A DNA stretch of 64,000 bases, from contig JAFQYM010000027.1 of assembly GCA_017406465.1 (NCBI GenBank), forward strand, positions 1-64,000. The letters are read 5' to 3'. The notes under the pieces are model-generated. The model did not search any database. It was not told the origin of the DNA and saw nothing but the letters and a program-made list of their open reading frames with translations. Of this stretch, positions 35,595 through 45,461 are shown in pieces. This DNA is from Kiritimatiellia bacterium (GTDB lineage Bacteria; Verrucomicrobiota; Kiritimatiellia; RFP12; UBA1067). The translations under genes were made by a program, and so were the position numbers. Position 1 is the first letter of the stretch; every line of letters starts with the position of its first letter.

Positions 35595-38456
35595 AGTGAT
35601 GGAAGATTTGCATGCCTTAATGGCCGAAATGGGCCCCTCGCAGACAAGCTCGCCGCCTGCGTCGCCGCCGCCAGGACCGAGATCGACGATCCAGTCGGCG
35701 CATCGCATCACGTCGACATTGTGCTCGATGACGATCACAGTGTTCCCCTGGTCGCGGAGCCGCAGGAGAAGCTTCATCAGCTTCGCCACGTCGTCGAAGT
35801 GAAGCCCCGTCGTCGGCTCGTCGAGGAGATAGAGCGTGCGGCCCGTCGAGCGGCGGGAAAGTTCAGTCGCGAGCTTGATGCGCTGGGCCTCACCACCCGA
35901 AAGCGTCGTCGCAGACTGCCCGAGCGCAACATAGCCAAGCCCGACGTCGACAAGCGTCTGGAGCTTGCGGGCGAGAGACGGTACCTTCGCGAAGAACTCG
36001 CATCCCTCGGCGACCGTCATCTCGAGAACGTCCGCAATGTTCTTGCCGCCGTAGGTGACTTCAAGAGTCTCGGCGTTGAACCGCTTGCCGCCGCACTGGT
36101 CGCACGTGACGTAGACGTCGGGAAGGAAACTCATCTCGAGCTTCTGCAGCCCGTCGCCGCCGCACGTCTCGCAGCGACCGCCCTTCACGTTGAAGGAAAA
36201 GCGTCCCGCCGTGTAGCCGCGCGCGCGCGCAGATTCCGTCTTCGCGAAAAGCTCGCGTATCTCGGAGAAGAAGCCGACGTAGGTCGCTGGGTTCGAACGC
36301 GGCGTGCGGCCGATAGGCGACTGGTCGATCTCCACGACCTTGTCGAAGTTCTCCCAGCCAGCAAGCTTCTTGAACTTGCCTGGGACGTCCTTCGCGTGGT
36401 AGAACTTTTGGAGAAGCGCCCGCTTAAGCGTCTCGTCGACGAGCGTCGACTTGCCAGAGCCAGAGACGCCGGTCACGACCGTGAACGCGCCGACGGGGAA
36501 ACGTGCGGTGATGTTCTTGAGGTTGTGCTCCGTGCAGCCGGAAATGGTGAGGGAGCCTTTTGCCTTTGACATTCGGCAGCCGTCGACCGACATCCCGCTC
36601 GACTGACGACTTGCGACTGTCGGCCGTCGACCGTCTGCTGTCATCACTTTTTTTCTCCCCGTCAGGTAATCTGCCGTCAGCGATTTCGACTTGAGGAGCC
36701 CTTTGAAGTTGCCCTGGTACATTACTTGTCCGCCCTCGCGCCCTGCGCCGGGACCAAGGTCGACGATGTAGTCGGCGTTCCTCATCATCTCTTCGTCATG
36801 CTCGACGACGACTACGGTATTGCCGCGGTCGCGGAGCCCCTTGAGGGTCGAGATAAGCCGCTCGTTGTCGCGCGGGTGAAGCCCTATCGTCGGCTCGTCG
36901 AGGACATAGAGAACTCCGGTGAGCCCAGAGCCGATCTGCGTCGCAAGGCGGATGCGCTGCATCTCACCGCCGGAGAGAGTTGATGCCGCGCGGTCGAGCG
37001 TCAGGTAGTCAAGACCTACGTCGAGAAGGAACTGGAGCCGCCGCACAATCTCGGCTATGATGTCCTTGAGTCCGGCAAGCTTGGCGGATGGTGCGGCGGT
37101 AGAGGCAAACTCCTTGAAGAACTCCAATGCCTCGGTGACCGGCATCGCCATCACCTCGACAATCGACTTCCCGGCGACAGTCGCCGCGCGTGACTCGGGC
37201 CTAAGCCGCGAGCCGCCGCAGTCGGGGCAGGTGCGGAAGCTCTGGTACGCCTCAAACTTCGCGCGCATCTCGTCGTCCTCCGCCTCGTCTAAGCGCCGCT
37301 GAAGCGACGCGAGGACTCCTTCAAACGGCCGGTCGACGCGCCGCCACGGGAGAACGAGATCGTCCTTGAAACCGTGCATAAGCCCGTGTCGAAACTTTGC
37401 CGGCAGTTTCTCGTATGGCGTCGAGAGCTTTACCTTGTACTGCTTTGCGATATGCGAAAGAAGCTCCTTGTGATAGAGGATGTTCATCTGCCCCATACGA
37501 CGCCAGGGGTGTATCGCCTCCTCGAGTGGAAGCGACTTGTCGGGCACGACGAGGTCTTCGTCGAAGTAGTAGAGCTGCCCGAGCCCCGCGCAAGTCGGGC
37601 ACGCGCCAAAAGGCGAGTTGAACGAAAACGACCGCGCCTTCAACTCGTCGAAGGAAATACCGCAATCGGGACAAGCGTTAAGTTCAGAGTATATATCCAG
37701 TTCCCCGTTACCCAATCTCTCCACCTCCATTATCCCCTTGCCGGTCTTTAGGGCGAGCTCGACGGAATCGGTGAGACGCGTCTTGAACGCGGCATCGGGC
37801 GCCGCTGGAATCACGAGGCGGTCAACCACGACGTCAATGGTGTGCGCCTTTTTCTTATCGAGCGCTGGAAGCTCGTCGACGGGATAGATCGTGCCGTCGA
37901 TTTTGACGCGCGCAAAACCATTGCGCTTCACGGCCGCAAGCGGTTCTTCGTGCCTGCCCTTCTTGCCCTTCACGAGAGGGGCGTAGATGATAATTTTTGC
38001 GCCACCTGCCCGTTCCCCGTTCCCCATTCCCCATTCCCCGAGAATCGCCTCCACAATCTGCTCGGCCGACTGCTTCACGACTGGCTTGCCGCAATGCGGA
38101 CAGTGCGCGACCGCAATTGAACCGTAGAGGATTCTTAAGTAGTCGTGTATCTCGGTGACGGTCGCGACGATCGAGCGCGGGTTGCCGCTCGTCGTGCGCT
38201 GCTCGATGGAAATCGCAGGCGAAAGCCCTTCTATCTTCTCGACATCCGGCTTCTGCATCCTGTCGAGGAACTGCCTCGCATACGCAGAAAGCGACTCGAC
38301 GTAGCGGCGCTGGCCTTCCGCATAGAGCGTGTCGAACGCGAGCGACGACTTGCCCGAACCCGAAAGTCCCGTCACGACCGTGAGAGAGTCGCGGGGAATC
38401 GTGACGTCGATTCCCCGCAGGTTGTGGACCTTTGCGTTCTTTATCGTGATGTCCAT
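35580..38456 (-). CDS. uvrA: Excinuclease ABC subunit A
   Basis: 958 residues from the ATG at 38456 ([15 protein letters not shown]), overlapping the rho stop by one base (TGATG). Both ABC modules are complete: Walker [15 protein letters not shown] and [14 protein letters not shown], signatures [14 protein letters not shown] and [14 protein letters not shown], and the zinc modules HCPHCG, CPDCG...CPTC and CETCGG...CDQCGG. It recognises DNA damage in nucleotide excision repair. Odd: two surface segments are made from iterated DNA repeats translated in frame, [13 protein letters not shown] (from 38012-38039) and [18 protein letters not shown] (from 36568-36642), both in positions where UvrA homologues vary in length. 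Confidence 0.97.
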   Translation of the reverse strand: MDITIKNAKVHNLRGIDVTIPRDSLTVVTGLSGSGKSSLAFDTLYAEGQRRYVESLSAYARQFLDRMQKPDVEKIEGLSPAISIEQRTTSGNPRSIVATVTEIHDYLRILYGSIAVAHCPHCGKPVVKQSAEQIVEAILGEWGMGNGERAGGAKIIIYAPLVKGKKGRHEEPLAAVKRNGFARVKIDGTIYPVDELPALDKKKAHTIDVVVDRLVIPAAPDAAFKTRLTDSVELALKTGKGIMEVERLGNGELDIYSELNACPDCGISFDELKARSFSFNSPFGACPTCAGLGQLYYFDEDLVVPDKSLPLEEAIHPWRRMGQMNILYHKELLSHIAKQYKVKLSTPYEKLPAKFRHGLMHGFKDDLVLPWRRVDRPFEGVLASLQRRLDEAEDDEMRAKFEAYQSFRTCPDCGGSRLRPESRAATVAGKSIVEVMAMPVTEALEFFKEFASTAAPSAKLAGLKDIIAEIVRRLQFLLDVGLDYLTLDRAASTLSGGEMQRIRLATQIGSGLTGVLYVLDEPTIGLHPRDNERLISTLKGLRDRGNTVVVVEHDEEMMRNADYIVDLGPGAGREGGQVMYQGNFKGLLKSKSLTADYLTGRKKVMTADGRRPTVASRQSSGMSVDGCRMSKAKGSLTISGCTEHNLKNITARFPVGAFTVVTGVSGSGKSTLVDETLKRALLQKFYHAKDVPGKFKKLAGWENFDKVVEIDQSPIGRTPRSNPATYVGFFSEIRELFAKTESARARGYTAGRFSFNVKGGRCETCGGDGLQKLEMSFLPDVYVTCDQCGGKRFNAETLEVTYGGKNIADVLEMTVAEGCEFFAKVPSLARKLQTLVDVGLGYVALGQSATTLSGGEAQRIKLATELSRRSTGRTLYLLDEPTTGLHFDDVAKLMKLLLRLRDQGNTVIVIEHNVDVMRCADWIVDLGPGGGDAGGELVCEGPISAIKACKSSITGRFL
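36568..36642. repeat. Iterated heptamer palindrome inside uvrA
   Basis: Plus-strand heptamers GACATTC, GGCAGCC, GTCGACC, GACATCC are followed after CGCTC by GACTGAC, GACTTGC, GACTGTC, GGCCGTC, GACCGTC, TGCTGTC. The two halves are imperfect inverted repeats around GTCGAC. Translated in frame in the linker before the second ABC module. Confidence 0.7.
38012..38039. repeat. Four GTTCCCC/ATTCCCC heptamers inside uvrA
   Basis: GTTCCCC, GTTCCCC, ATTCCCC, ATTCCCC without gaps. Together with adjacent bases it encodes the Gly-rich insertion [13 protein letters not shown]. The same heptamer recurs between genes at 48159-48187, which marks it as an inserted repeat rather than family sequence. Confidence 0.8.
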
Positions 38457-40012
38457 CAGAGATTCTTCAGGTCGAGCGCAAGCAGGAACTCGGGGTTGGA
38501 CTGCGTCTTCTTCAGCGAGTTTAGAACCGACTTCATGGCACTCTCGGGGCCCGCGTCGGAAAGGATGCGGCGCATGCCCCACGTCTTCTCGAGTTCGACC
38601 GGGTCAAGCAAGAGGTCTTCCTTGCGCGTCCCCGACTTGTCGATGTCGATCGCCGGATAGATGCGCTTGTCTGCAAGCCCTCGGTCAAGGACGATTTCCA
38701 TGTTGCCGGTGCCCTTGAACTCCTCGAAGATGACCTCGTCCATCCTGGAACCCGTGTCGACAAGCCCCGTCGCGATAATCGTGAGCGAACCCCCGCCCTC
38801 AATGTTGCGCGCCGCGCCGAAAAACCTCTTGGGCCTGTGCATCGCAAGCGCGTCGACACCGCCTGTAAGGATCTTGCCGGAGTGCGGCTGCACTGTGTTG
38901 TAGGCGCGCGCCATTCTTGTGAGCGAGTCCATGAGAATAATCACGTCGCGGCCGTTCTCGACCTGGCGCTTCGACATCTCAAGGACCATCTCGGTGACGC
39001 TCACGTGATGCTGGGGTTCTTCGTCAAATGTCGACGAAAGCACCATCGCCTTCGTGTTGCGTTGCATGTCGGTGACTTCCTCGGGGCGCTCGTCGATGAG
39101 AAGGATGATGAGCATCGCCTCGGGATAGTTCTTGGAAATCGCGTTCGCCATCTTCTGAAGGAGAACCGTCTTGCCGACGCGCGGCGGCGCGATGATGAGA
39201 CCGCGCTGGCCAAAGCCGATCGGGGTGAAGAGGTCGACGACGCGCGTCGAGAACTCCTTGGGGTCGGTCTCGAGGATGATGCGCCGCGTCGGGAACGTGG
39301 CGGTCAAGTTCTCGAAGTGGATGACGCGAGCGGCGACAGACGGCTCCTTGCCGTTGACAGTCGCGACGTTGCCAAGGCAGAAGAAGCGGTCGCGGTCGCG
39401 AGGGTCGCGAATCGGGCCCTCAACGATGTCGCCTGTCCTGAGCGCATGGCGGCGAATCTGCTGCTGCGTGACAAAGACGTCCTCTGGATACGCGAGGAAG
39501 TTGTTCTTCGCGGAGCGTAGGAAGCCGTGCCCTTCGCGGACGATCTCAAGGCAGCCGGAGGCGAGCACCGCGCCGCCATTCGCAAGATACCTTCGTATCG
39601 CGGCGAAGATGAGCTCGTGCTTGCGGTAGGTGCCGAGTTCCTCTGGATCGGCGCCCGGCATCATGCGCTCGACAATCTCCGGCGCAGTCCAGGTCTGGAT
39701 GTCGGCGAGGCGATATTCAGGAAGATCGGGATTGCGGTTGGGGTTCGCAGGCGCGTCGGGTTCGAACGTGCGCTGTTCCGTCGGAAGCGGGGCGTTGAGG
39801 AGCGGGTTTACGCTCTCCTCGCCGTTCGCGCCGCGAATCGGGGAGTTGTTCGGCTTGCCAGGGCCACGGTTGAAGTTCTTGCCGCCGCGGTTGTGGAACC
39901 GCTTTTTCTGGCCATTGTTGCCGCCGCTCCCCTGCTGCTGCTGGGGTTGCTGGGGCTTCGGCGCGGCGCTCTTGGTAACAGCGCTCGCAAACACATCGAG
40001 TTCTTCTGACAT
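38456..40012 (-). CDS. rho: Transcription termination factor Rho
   Basis: 518 residues from the ATG at 40012; the longer frame to 40072 only translates the adjacent repeat. The N-terminal ~100 residues are Gln/Asn/Gly-rich and basic ([26 protein letters not shown]), an extension seen in many high-GC or anaerobic bacteria, then the RNA-binding domain ([28 protein letters not shown]) and the ATPase with Walker [31 protein letters not shown] and [17 protein letters not shown]. It terminates transcripts as a hexameric helicase. uvrA starts on its stop codon. Confidence 0.97.
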   Translation of the reverse strand: MSEELDVFASAVTKSAAPKPQQPQQQQGSGGNNGQKKRFHNRGGKNFNRGPGKPNNSPIRGANGEESVNPLLNAPLPTEQRTFEPDAPANPNRNPDLPEYRLADIQTWTAPEIVERMMPGADPEELGTYRKHELIFAAIRRYLANGGAVLASGCLEIVREGHGFLRSAKNNFLAYPEDVFVTQQQIRRHALRTGDIVEGPIRDPRDRDRFFCLGNVATVNGKEPSVAARVIHFENLTATFPTRRIILETDPKEFSTRVVDLFTPIGFGQRGLIIAPPRVGKTVLLQKMANAISKNYPEAMLIILLIDERPEEVTDMQRNTKAMVLSSTFDEEPQHHVSVTEMVLEMSKRQVENGRDVIILMDSLTRMARAYNTVQPHSGKILTGGVDALAMHRPKRFFGAARNIEGGGSLTIIATGLVDTGSRMDEVIFEEFKGTGNMEIVLDRGLADKRIYPAIDIDKSGTRKEDLLLDPVELEKTWGMRRILSDAGPESAMKSVLNSLKKTQSNPEFLLALDLKNL

Positions 40013-40030
40013 AATCTTATCTATCTTTTT

Positions 40031-40095
40031 TAGCCGTGTAGAACATGTAGATCGTGTAGAGCATTTCTGCATGTTCTACACGTTCTACATGGTTA
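40031..40095. repeat. Iterated palindromic element, TGTAGAWC family, copy 3
   Basis: TAGCCGTGTAGAAC ... TTCTACATGGTTAA, in the same orientation as the copy at 9452. It fills the rho leader, and its outer TTAACC end supplies the coaE stop codon (40095-40093). Confidence 0.85.
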
Positions 40096-40698
40096 ATCAT
40101 TCGCCAGTTTTAGCTGCATCTGTTTCGACGTTAGAAACTTGAGGAACGCGGCAGCTTGCGCTTTGAGTTCCTCGGCTGTGCCGTCGTTATGGATGACGTA
40201 ATGCGAACGCTTGGCTTTTTCCTCGACAGGCAACTGCGCCACGAGCCGGGCCTCGGCTTCCGCATGTGTCATCCCCCGTGTCGTCGTCATCCGTTCGATT
40301 TGCTTCTCCCGAGAGGAGACGACGCAACATATTATATCAAAATTTTTCTCCCAGTGTGCCTCGAATAAAAGCGGAATTATAGCGACACGAACAGGACAGA
40401 CGAGACCACCGAGACTAACGGGACAATCGCCAGTCTCGTTCGTCCCGTCTGTCCCGTTTGTCCCGTCGAGCCAGTTGACAATTCTCTCCTTTACCAACGG
40501 GTGAATCTTCGCCTCGAGGGCGCGGCGCTTCTCAGGGTCGGCAAACACTTCGGCGGCAATGCGGCGACGCTCCTCTGGGTCGGGGAGGAGCTCGTGCACG
40601 ATATCATCGGCATCAAGGGTCTCGACGCCAAGTTCGTTCAGAAACTGGGAAAGGAGGGATTTGCCGCAGGCAATCCCTCCCGTTAGTGCAACTTTCAT
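40093..40698 (-). CDS. coaE: Dephospho-CoA kinase
   Basis: 201 residues. P-loop GGIACGKSLLSQF (~7-19), DADDIVHELL, and RMTTTRGMTHAEAEARLVAQLPVEEK are typical of CoaE, which phosphorylates dephospho-CoA in the last step of coenzyme A synthesis. Odd: between NWL and VAIIPLLFEAHW lie ~27 extra residues (DGTNGTDGTNETGD ...) encoded by an iterated 9-nt palindromic repeat at 40383-40469; typical CoaE has a much shorter loop here. It precedes rho and follows the secretin gene by 6 nt. Confidence 0.93.
   Translation of the reverse strand: MKVALTGGIACGKSLLSQFLNELGVETLDADDIVHELLPDPEERRRIAAEVFADPEKRRALEAKIHPLVKERIVNWLDGTNGTDGTNETGDCPVSLGGLVCPVRVAIIPLLFEAHWEKNFDIICCVVSSREKQIERMTTTRGMTHAEAEARLVAQLPVEEKAKRSHYVIHNDGTAEELKAQAAAFLKFLTSKQMQLKLAND
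40383..40469. repeat. Iterated 9-nt palindromic element inside coaE
   Basis: On the coding strand GACGGGACA, AACGGGACA, GACGGGACG, AACGAGACT are followed, after a short loop, by the reverse-complement series. About 25 of 30 arm positions pair. It is translated in frame as an Asn/Gly/Thr-rich loop. Confidence 0.85.
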
Positions 40699-40704
40699 TT
40701 TCCC

Positions 40705-43700
40705 TTAGTTAGCCGGCGCCTCGGGCGCTTCCCTCACTTCGCTGCCTTCCTGCTCGGCAATCTCAAAGCCCTCGTTGTGCATCTCACGGCCACGGCCATC
40801 GACGATGCGAGTCGTGACGAAGATGAGGAGGTTGCGCTTCGAGGTCTGCTCGGAATGGCTGCGGAAGAAACGACCGAGGAACGGAATGTCGCCGAGGAAC
40901 GGAATCTTGTCGTCCATCGCCTTGCGGGCCTCGGTGATGAGACCGCCCATGACGATCGTCGCGCCAGGATAGACCGAAACCTTCGAGTCGACAGAGCGAA
41001 CATGGAAGAACGGCTGTTCCATCGGAGCATCGTAGTAGGTGATATTGTTCGATGTTCCGCCAAGCCTGTTGGCAAGAGAGTTGATGAGGTTGACATAGGC
41101 CGCCATCATCGTGTCCCAGACCGGAGCAAGCTGTTCGGTCGTAGGAGCAAACCCTTCGAGCGTCGGTGGCTGAGGCCAAGTTCCGATGGAAAGATCCGAG
41201 CTGTTGCCCGTGAACGGAATCCTCATGCCGTAGTTTTTCCACGTCGGCTCGTCGACGACCTGCGTGTTGAGTTCGAGATCCACTACGTTGCCGTCGTCCG
41301 TCAGGGTCGGAGTGACCTGGAGAATGACGCCTACTTCGCGCATCGTGAAGCTCTGGGGCTCGACGACGGCGAGAATCGCAGACTGGCTGCCGCCGTTGTT
41401 GCCATTGCCGCTGGACGAACTCGACTGGAGCTGGACATCGTAGTCGGTCGGGTAGATGTATTCCGTCACGACCTTCATGACGGCCTCTTCGCCTGGACGC
41501 GTCAGCACCTTCGGCGCGGAGAGGAGGTCGGTGTCGCTGCGCTGCGAGAGCATGTGCAGAATCATCGAGAGGTCTGCCGAGCCAAGGAAGGCGTTAAGTT
41601 TCATGAACTGGTCGTTCGTGGACTTCGACTCGCCCGAAATGTGGTTGCCGAGCGTAGAGAGATAGCGCTGGCCGGTCGAATAGTCTTCGCCGAATTTGTT
41701 GATGCCAACATTGCGGTTGCGCCCGCCGCGCGTCCAACCGCTCGGCATGGTTGTCGTTGTGGTCGACGACGTGTCGGCCGAAGGCGTTGGCGCAATCGAG
41801 GAGCTGGAATCCGTCGTGCCACCGCCAGACGCCGAACTGCCAAACGGGCTGTCGGCCGTCGAGGTTGAAGACGACGAAGAAGACGAAGAAGAAGAGTTCG
41901 GCGAGGATGCAAGGGTCGCGCCCGATCCAAAGGAGCCGCCGCGTATGCCAAGGGCCTTGGCAAGATGCTTGTTGAGTCCAAGCGTGTAGTCGCTGTTGAG
42001 GATCCACTCGAAGCCGAGCGAGTTCAGGTCGTCCTGGCAAACCTCGATGAATCTCGTCTCGATCTCGACGAGCGTGACCTGCTGGTTGAGCTGGGCGAGG
42101 ACATTCTCGAACTCAGCGAGGTTGTCCTGGGTGTTCTTGACAAAGAGACGGCCGACCGTCTTCACATAGAAGATCGAGCTGCCCTCGGGCCACTTGACGC
42201 CGAGAAGCGAGAAGAACTCCTTCCAGTCGCGCTCTTCGTTTTCCTCGCCGTCGTCGTTCTTGCGAGAACTGCCGCCAAAGCCGCTGTTGCTCGAACGCAT
42301 CGTCGTGATGTCGCCCTTCGCGCTTTCCATCTTCTCGGTGAAGGACGAGAGAACCGGGAAGGAGCGCGTGACGAGCTCTTCGACCGACATGTCCTTGTGC
42401 ATGACCATGACGATCGGGCCCTGCACGGTGAACTTGTACTCGACGGACTCGCACACGAGCTTTAGGGCGTCGTAGAACGTGATGTCGCTCGCGGTGATCA
42501 TCGGGATTACCGGCACGCCAAGCGGTCCGCCGCCGCCCGCCGCATCGTCGGAACCCGTGTCGGAGAAGTCGTCGGCATCCTCGCTCGCCGCCGCGGCCGC
42601 CTGCATGCGGACGGCCTCGGGCGTCTTGAGGACGAAGTTGAAGCCGCGCTGCTCAAGCGGAATCTCGGGACGGTCGAAGTCCTTCGACGCGCCGCGGAAA
42701 TACTCGACGGCGTCGATAATCGTCGCCGGCGGCTTGAACGAGATCGCCGGGAGGCGCATCTCCTTCATGCGCTGGATGATCGTCTGCTCGATCGTGCGCT
42801 CCCTGTTGTTGGGGTCGGGCTTGGCCTTTACGGTGGCACCCTTCTTGTCGTCGCGGTCCTTGGCGTCGGTGGCGTATGGCGGACGCCACGCCTTGTCGAC
42901 ATCGGCCATCCACTTCTCGCGGGCGACTTCGCGCTCCTGCTTCAGGATGACGTCGCTCTTCCGGACGATGGAGTCCCTGAGGCGAATGGCCTCCTGGTTG
43001 TAGGGATCCTTCACGAGGACAAGCTCGCACTCGTCAAGCGCACGGTCGATCTCACGCTGGGCAAGCAACTGGCGCGCGCGCTTAAGGTGGCGGCGCTCAG
43101 TTTCGCGGCGAGCCTTGTAGTCGGCATCGTTGCGACGATGCGAAATCTCGGAGACATCGGTCTTGAGGGCATCGGGATCGACGGTGGAAAGCCATGCCTC
43201 AAGCTGGCGGCGGGCCTTCGGGTGGCGAAGATCTACGGCCTTCTCCATGTACTTTATGGCGCGCGCACGGCGACCGGTGCGCTCTTCCTCGAGCGCTGCC
43301 CTGTAAAGACCTTCGGCAATGCCCTCCGTGCACTCGGCCTTGTAGATCTTGGACTTCTCGCTGTCGTTCAGGAGCTTCGCGGCAATGCCGTAGTGGCGTA
43401 CGGCTTCGGCATACTCGCCGCTGGTCATCGCGGCACGGGCCTCCGAAATCTCGCGCATCGCCTGGGTGTCCATCGCCTCGCGGCGCAGTTTCTCAACCGT
43501 CAGGATCTCGCCGATAAGACCGCCGTCTTTCCTGTTCTGAAGCCGCTGCTTGACGGCTGATTCCTCCGACTCGGCGGCGGGAACAGGTTCCTCGGTAACG
43601 GGAACGGGCTCATCGGCAACGGGAACAGGCTCATCGGCAGCAGACGCAGGTGCTGGCTCCTCGACTTTGTTAGTCGGAACTTCATCCTCGCCCGCGAGTT

Positions 43701-44325
43701 CGTTGAGAAGATCAAGCGTATCATCGATCTTCTTGTCACCAGCCGTAGGTTCCTCGGCAGCAGGCGCGGGTTCATCGACTGCTGGCTCTTCAACCGCAGG
43801 CGCAGGTGCCGGTTCCTCGGCAGCAGGCGCGGGCTCATCGTCAGCAGGTGCCGGTTCCTCAGCCGCGGGCGCGGGCTCCTCGGCAGCAGGCGCGGGCTCC
43901 TCAGCAGCAGGCGCGGGCTCCTCGGCCGCGGGCGCGGGCTCTTCGGCAGCAGGTGCCGGCTCCTCGGCCGCGGGCGCGGGCTCTTCGGCAGCAGGTGCCG
44001 GCTCCTCGGCCGCGGGCGCGGGCTCTTCAGCCGCAGGTGCAGGTTCCTCAGCCGCGGGCTCCTCGGCAGTAGGTGCCGGTTCCTCAACAGCGGGGGCGGG
44101 CGCTTCAGCTGCAGGCGCGGGCGCTGGTTCCTCGACCGCAGGCGCTGGCTCTTCAGCCGCGGGCTCCTCGGCAGCAGGTGCAGGCGCAGCTGGTGTCGCG
44201 GCGGGGGCTTCGCCCTCGAGGTCGGCAAGCAGATCGTCAAGATCGTCCTGCGCGTTCATGCTCTGGCCGAGCGCTATGAAAGCGATGGTCGCCGTCAGCG
44301 CGACGTATGTCCTGAGGTTCGTCAT
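40705..44325 (-). CDS. Secretin (GspD/PilQ-type), Amuc_1098-like
   Basis: 1,206 residues from the ATG at 44325, with AGGAG 10 nt upstream. A signal peptide (TYVALTATIAFIALGQSMNA) is followed by an Ala/Pro/Glu-rich repeat of 7-residue units (EEPAPAA, ~45-200), helical TPR-like segments ~290-500, N-terminal secretin domains (LVEIETRFIEVCQDDLNSLGFEW), a Ser-rich loop and the secretin pore domain (LLSAPKVLTRPGEEA, MREVGVILQVTPTL, IPFLGDIPFLGRFFR). It should form an outer-membrane channel for a type IV-pilus-like or type II secretion-like machine. It is the last gene of the pilus-like locus; a TATAAT at 44363-44358 may give it its own promoter. Confidence 0.9.
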   Translation of the reverse strand: MTNLRTYVALTATIAFIALGQSMNAQDDLDDLLADLEGEAPAATPAAPAPAAEEPAAEEPAPAVEEPAPAPAAEAPAPAVEEPAPTAEEPAAEEPAPAAEEPAPAAEEPAPAAEEPAPAAEEPAPAAEEPAPAAEEPAPAAEEPAPAAEEPAPAAEEPAPADDEPAPAAEEPAPAPAVEEPAVDEPAPAAEEPTAGDKKIDDTLDLLNELAGEDEVPTNKVEEPAPASAADEPVPVADEPVPVTEEPVPAAESEESAVKQRLQNRKDGGLIGEILTVEKLRREAMDTQAMREISEARAAMTSGEYAEAVRHYGIAAKLLNDSEKSKIYKAECTEGIAEGLYRAALEEERTGRRARAIKYMEKAVDLRHPKARRQLEAWLSTVDPDALKTDVSEISHRRNDADYKARRETERRHLKRARQLLAQREIDRALDECELVLVKDPYNQEAIRLRDSIVRKSDVILKQEREVAREKWMADVDKAWRPPYATDAKDRDDKKGATVKAKPDPNNRERTIEQTIIQRMKEMRLPAISFKPPATIIDAVEYFRGASKDFDRPEIPLEQRGFNFVLKTPEAVRMQAAAAASEDADDFSDTGSDDAAGGGGPLGVPVIPMITASDITFYDALKLVCESVEYKFTVQGPIVMVMHKDMSVEELVTRSFPVLSSFTEKMESAKGDITTMRSSNSGFGGSSRKNDDGEENEERDWKEFFSLLGVKWPEGSSIFYVKTVGRLFVKNTQDNLAEFENVLAQLNQQVTLVEIETRFIEVCQDDLNSLGFEWILNSDYTLGLNKHLAKALGIRGGSFGSGATLASSPNSSSSSSSSSSTSTADSPFGSSASGGGTTDSSSSIAPTPSADTSSTTTTTMPSGWTRGGRNRNVGINKFGEDYSTGQRYLSTLGNHISGESKSTNDQFMKLNAFLGSADLSMILHMLSQRSDTDLLSAPKVLTRPGEEAVMKVVTEYIYPTDYDVQLQSSSSSGNGNNGGSQSAILAVVEPQSFTMREVGVILQVTPTLTDDGNVVDLELNTQVVDEPTWKNYGMRIPFTGNSSDLSIGTWPQPPTLEGFAPTTEQLAPVWDTMMAAYVNLINSLANRLGGTSNNITYYDAPMEQPFFHVRSVDSKVSVYPGATIVMGGLITEARKAMDDKIPFLGDIPFLGRFFRSHSEQTSKRNLLIFVTTRIVDGRGREMHNEGFEIAEQEGSEVREAPEAPAN
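43760..44190. repeat. 21-bp tandem repeats in the secretin gene
   Basis: The segment encoding EEPAPAA repeats consists of 21-bp units such as GGCGCGGGCTCCTCGGCAGC with frequent variants, about 16 in all. Copy number could change by slippage without breaking the frame. Confidence 0.8.
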
Positions 44326-44357
44326 ATCGAACATGCTCCTAATGTTTTGCATTGTGT

Positions 44358-44363
44358 ATTATA
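44358..44363 (-). promoter_or_regulatory. -10 box upstream of the secretin gene
   Basis: TATAAT on the minus strand, 32 nt before the ATG at 44325, with AGGAG between. It predicts a short leader carrying a ribosome site, unlike the leaderless genes. Confidence 0.5.
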
Positions 44364-44375
44364 TCCTAATTCTTC

Positions 44376-45461
44376 TCACTGTTCAAGGGTCTCTACAGTA
44401 CGAATTTTACCGAGTAGCACGTCTTCAAGAGTGACCTTTGCACCCTTTTCGACTCTTTTCACGTCCACAACCTTGTATTTGTTTCCGTACAAATCAACCG
44501 TTCCGCCCGGCACCACGACGAAGGTCTTCGTCTCGCCGCGGCTGAATTCGAGCGTCGCCTGCACGTCGACTGGCTTGCGCTTTTCGTCGAGCGCGAGCTC
44601 GAGTTCCTTGCCGTCCTTCTTGCGAACGATCGTCACGGCCGAGACATCGACGGCGCGCTCGACGTTAGATCCCTTGATCTTGACTTTCTTCTCCTTCTGC
44701 TCGAACGACTTGGCGGTGAAGCCAGTGTCGCCAATCTCCCCGCCGACGAGCACGGAGTAGCGATAACCGTTCTTCCCGTAGTCGTTGCGGCGCTTCGGAT
44801 CGAAGAACTCGAGCTTCATGCCACTCGGGGTCTTCATGTACGAGCGCAGGTAGAACGGGAGCACCGTCTCCTTCAGCGGAAGCACGAGCTTAAGCGAATC
44901 GAAGTAGTCCGGGTGCGAGTTCTTGTCGGAAGGATCCGTTCCCGCCGCATACTCCTCGGCATTGGTGAAGCCGTCGCCGTCCTTGTCGGCGTCGGCGTCA
45001 TTCTGCGCCACGTCGAGACCGTACTTCGTCTCCCAGTCGTCAGGAAGACCGTCGCCATCCGTGTCGACGGCGACCTTCTCCGGCTCGGGCTGGGTCTCGC
45101 CGCAGAACGGGCAGACCTTCGTGCCGTCGTGCATCGGCTTCTTGCAGAACTTGCAGAACACGCGCCGCGCGGAGACGAGGAAGTTCCCGCCCGTCTCCTC
45201 GATCTCGGAAATCGTCAACGGCTTGACAGCAAACTGGAGCGCGCGCTCGTACTGCGCCATGTCCACGGGCTTGACGCCGGTCTCGGCGCGCTTGGCCGCT
45301 TTCAGCCGGTCGACGGCCGCTCTCGCGTTCTCCTCGGGGTCGCCGCCACCCGTCATCACGAAAAGCACCACGCCGACAACGAGCGCAACGACTCCGGCCG
45401 CTGCCACGAGCCAGTCCCAATGCGCGGCGAAAAAGCCGCCTTCGGAATTCCTGGAGATCAT
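44376..45461 (-). CDS. Membrane protein with zinc ribbon and EF-hand-like repeats, Amuc_1099-like position
   Basis: 361 residues. One N-terminal helix (WLVAAAGVVALVVGVVLFVMTGG), a zinc ribbon (CKFCKKPMHDGTKVCPFC, ~100-120), two thrombospondin-3/EF-hand-like loops (DTDGDGLPDDWE, DADKDGDGFTNAEEYAAGTDP), then beta-rich segments (RNDYGKNGYRYSVLVGGEIGDTG, TKTFVVVPGGTVDLYGNKYKVVDV) that resemble PilP-like periplasmic domains. Its ATG overlaps the preceding stop (ATGA). It probably links the inner-membrane PilM/Amuc_1100-like pair to the secretin. Confidence 0.75.
   Translation of the reverse strand: MISRNSEGGFFAAHWDWLVAAAGVVALVVGVVLFVMTGGGDPEENARAAVDRLKAAKRAETGVKPVDMAQYERALQFAVKPLTISEIEETGGNFLVSARRVFCKFCKKPMHDGTKVCPFCGETQPEPEKVAVDTDGDGLPDDWETKYGLDVAQNDADADKDGDGFTNAEEYAAGTDPSDKNSHPDYFDSLKLVLPLKETVLPFYLRSYMKTPSGMKLEFFDPKRRNDYGKNGYRYSVLVGGEIGDTGFTAKSFEQKEKKVKIKGSNVERAVDVSAVTIVRKKDGKELELALDEKRKPVDVQATLEFSRGETKTFVVVPGGTVDLYGNKYKVVDVKRVEKGAKVTLEDVLLGKIRTVETLEQ

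Noticed and set aside
40013-40072. Extended start of rho at 40072
   Set aside because: The extra 20 residues translate the TGTAGAWC repeat; MSEELD at 40012 is the natural start.
40334-40342. TGATATAAT inside coaE as a promoter for rho
   Set aside because: It encodes the conserved FDIICCV strand of CoaE and lies over 300 nt from rho; it could be chance.
43760-44190. CRISPR array
   Set aside because: The 21-bp units are contiguous, lack spacers and are in frame within the secretin gene.
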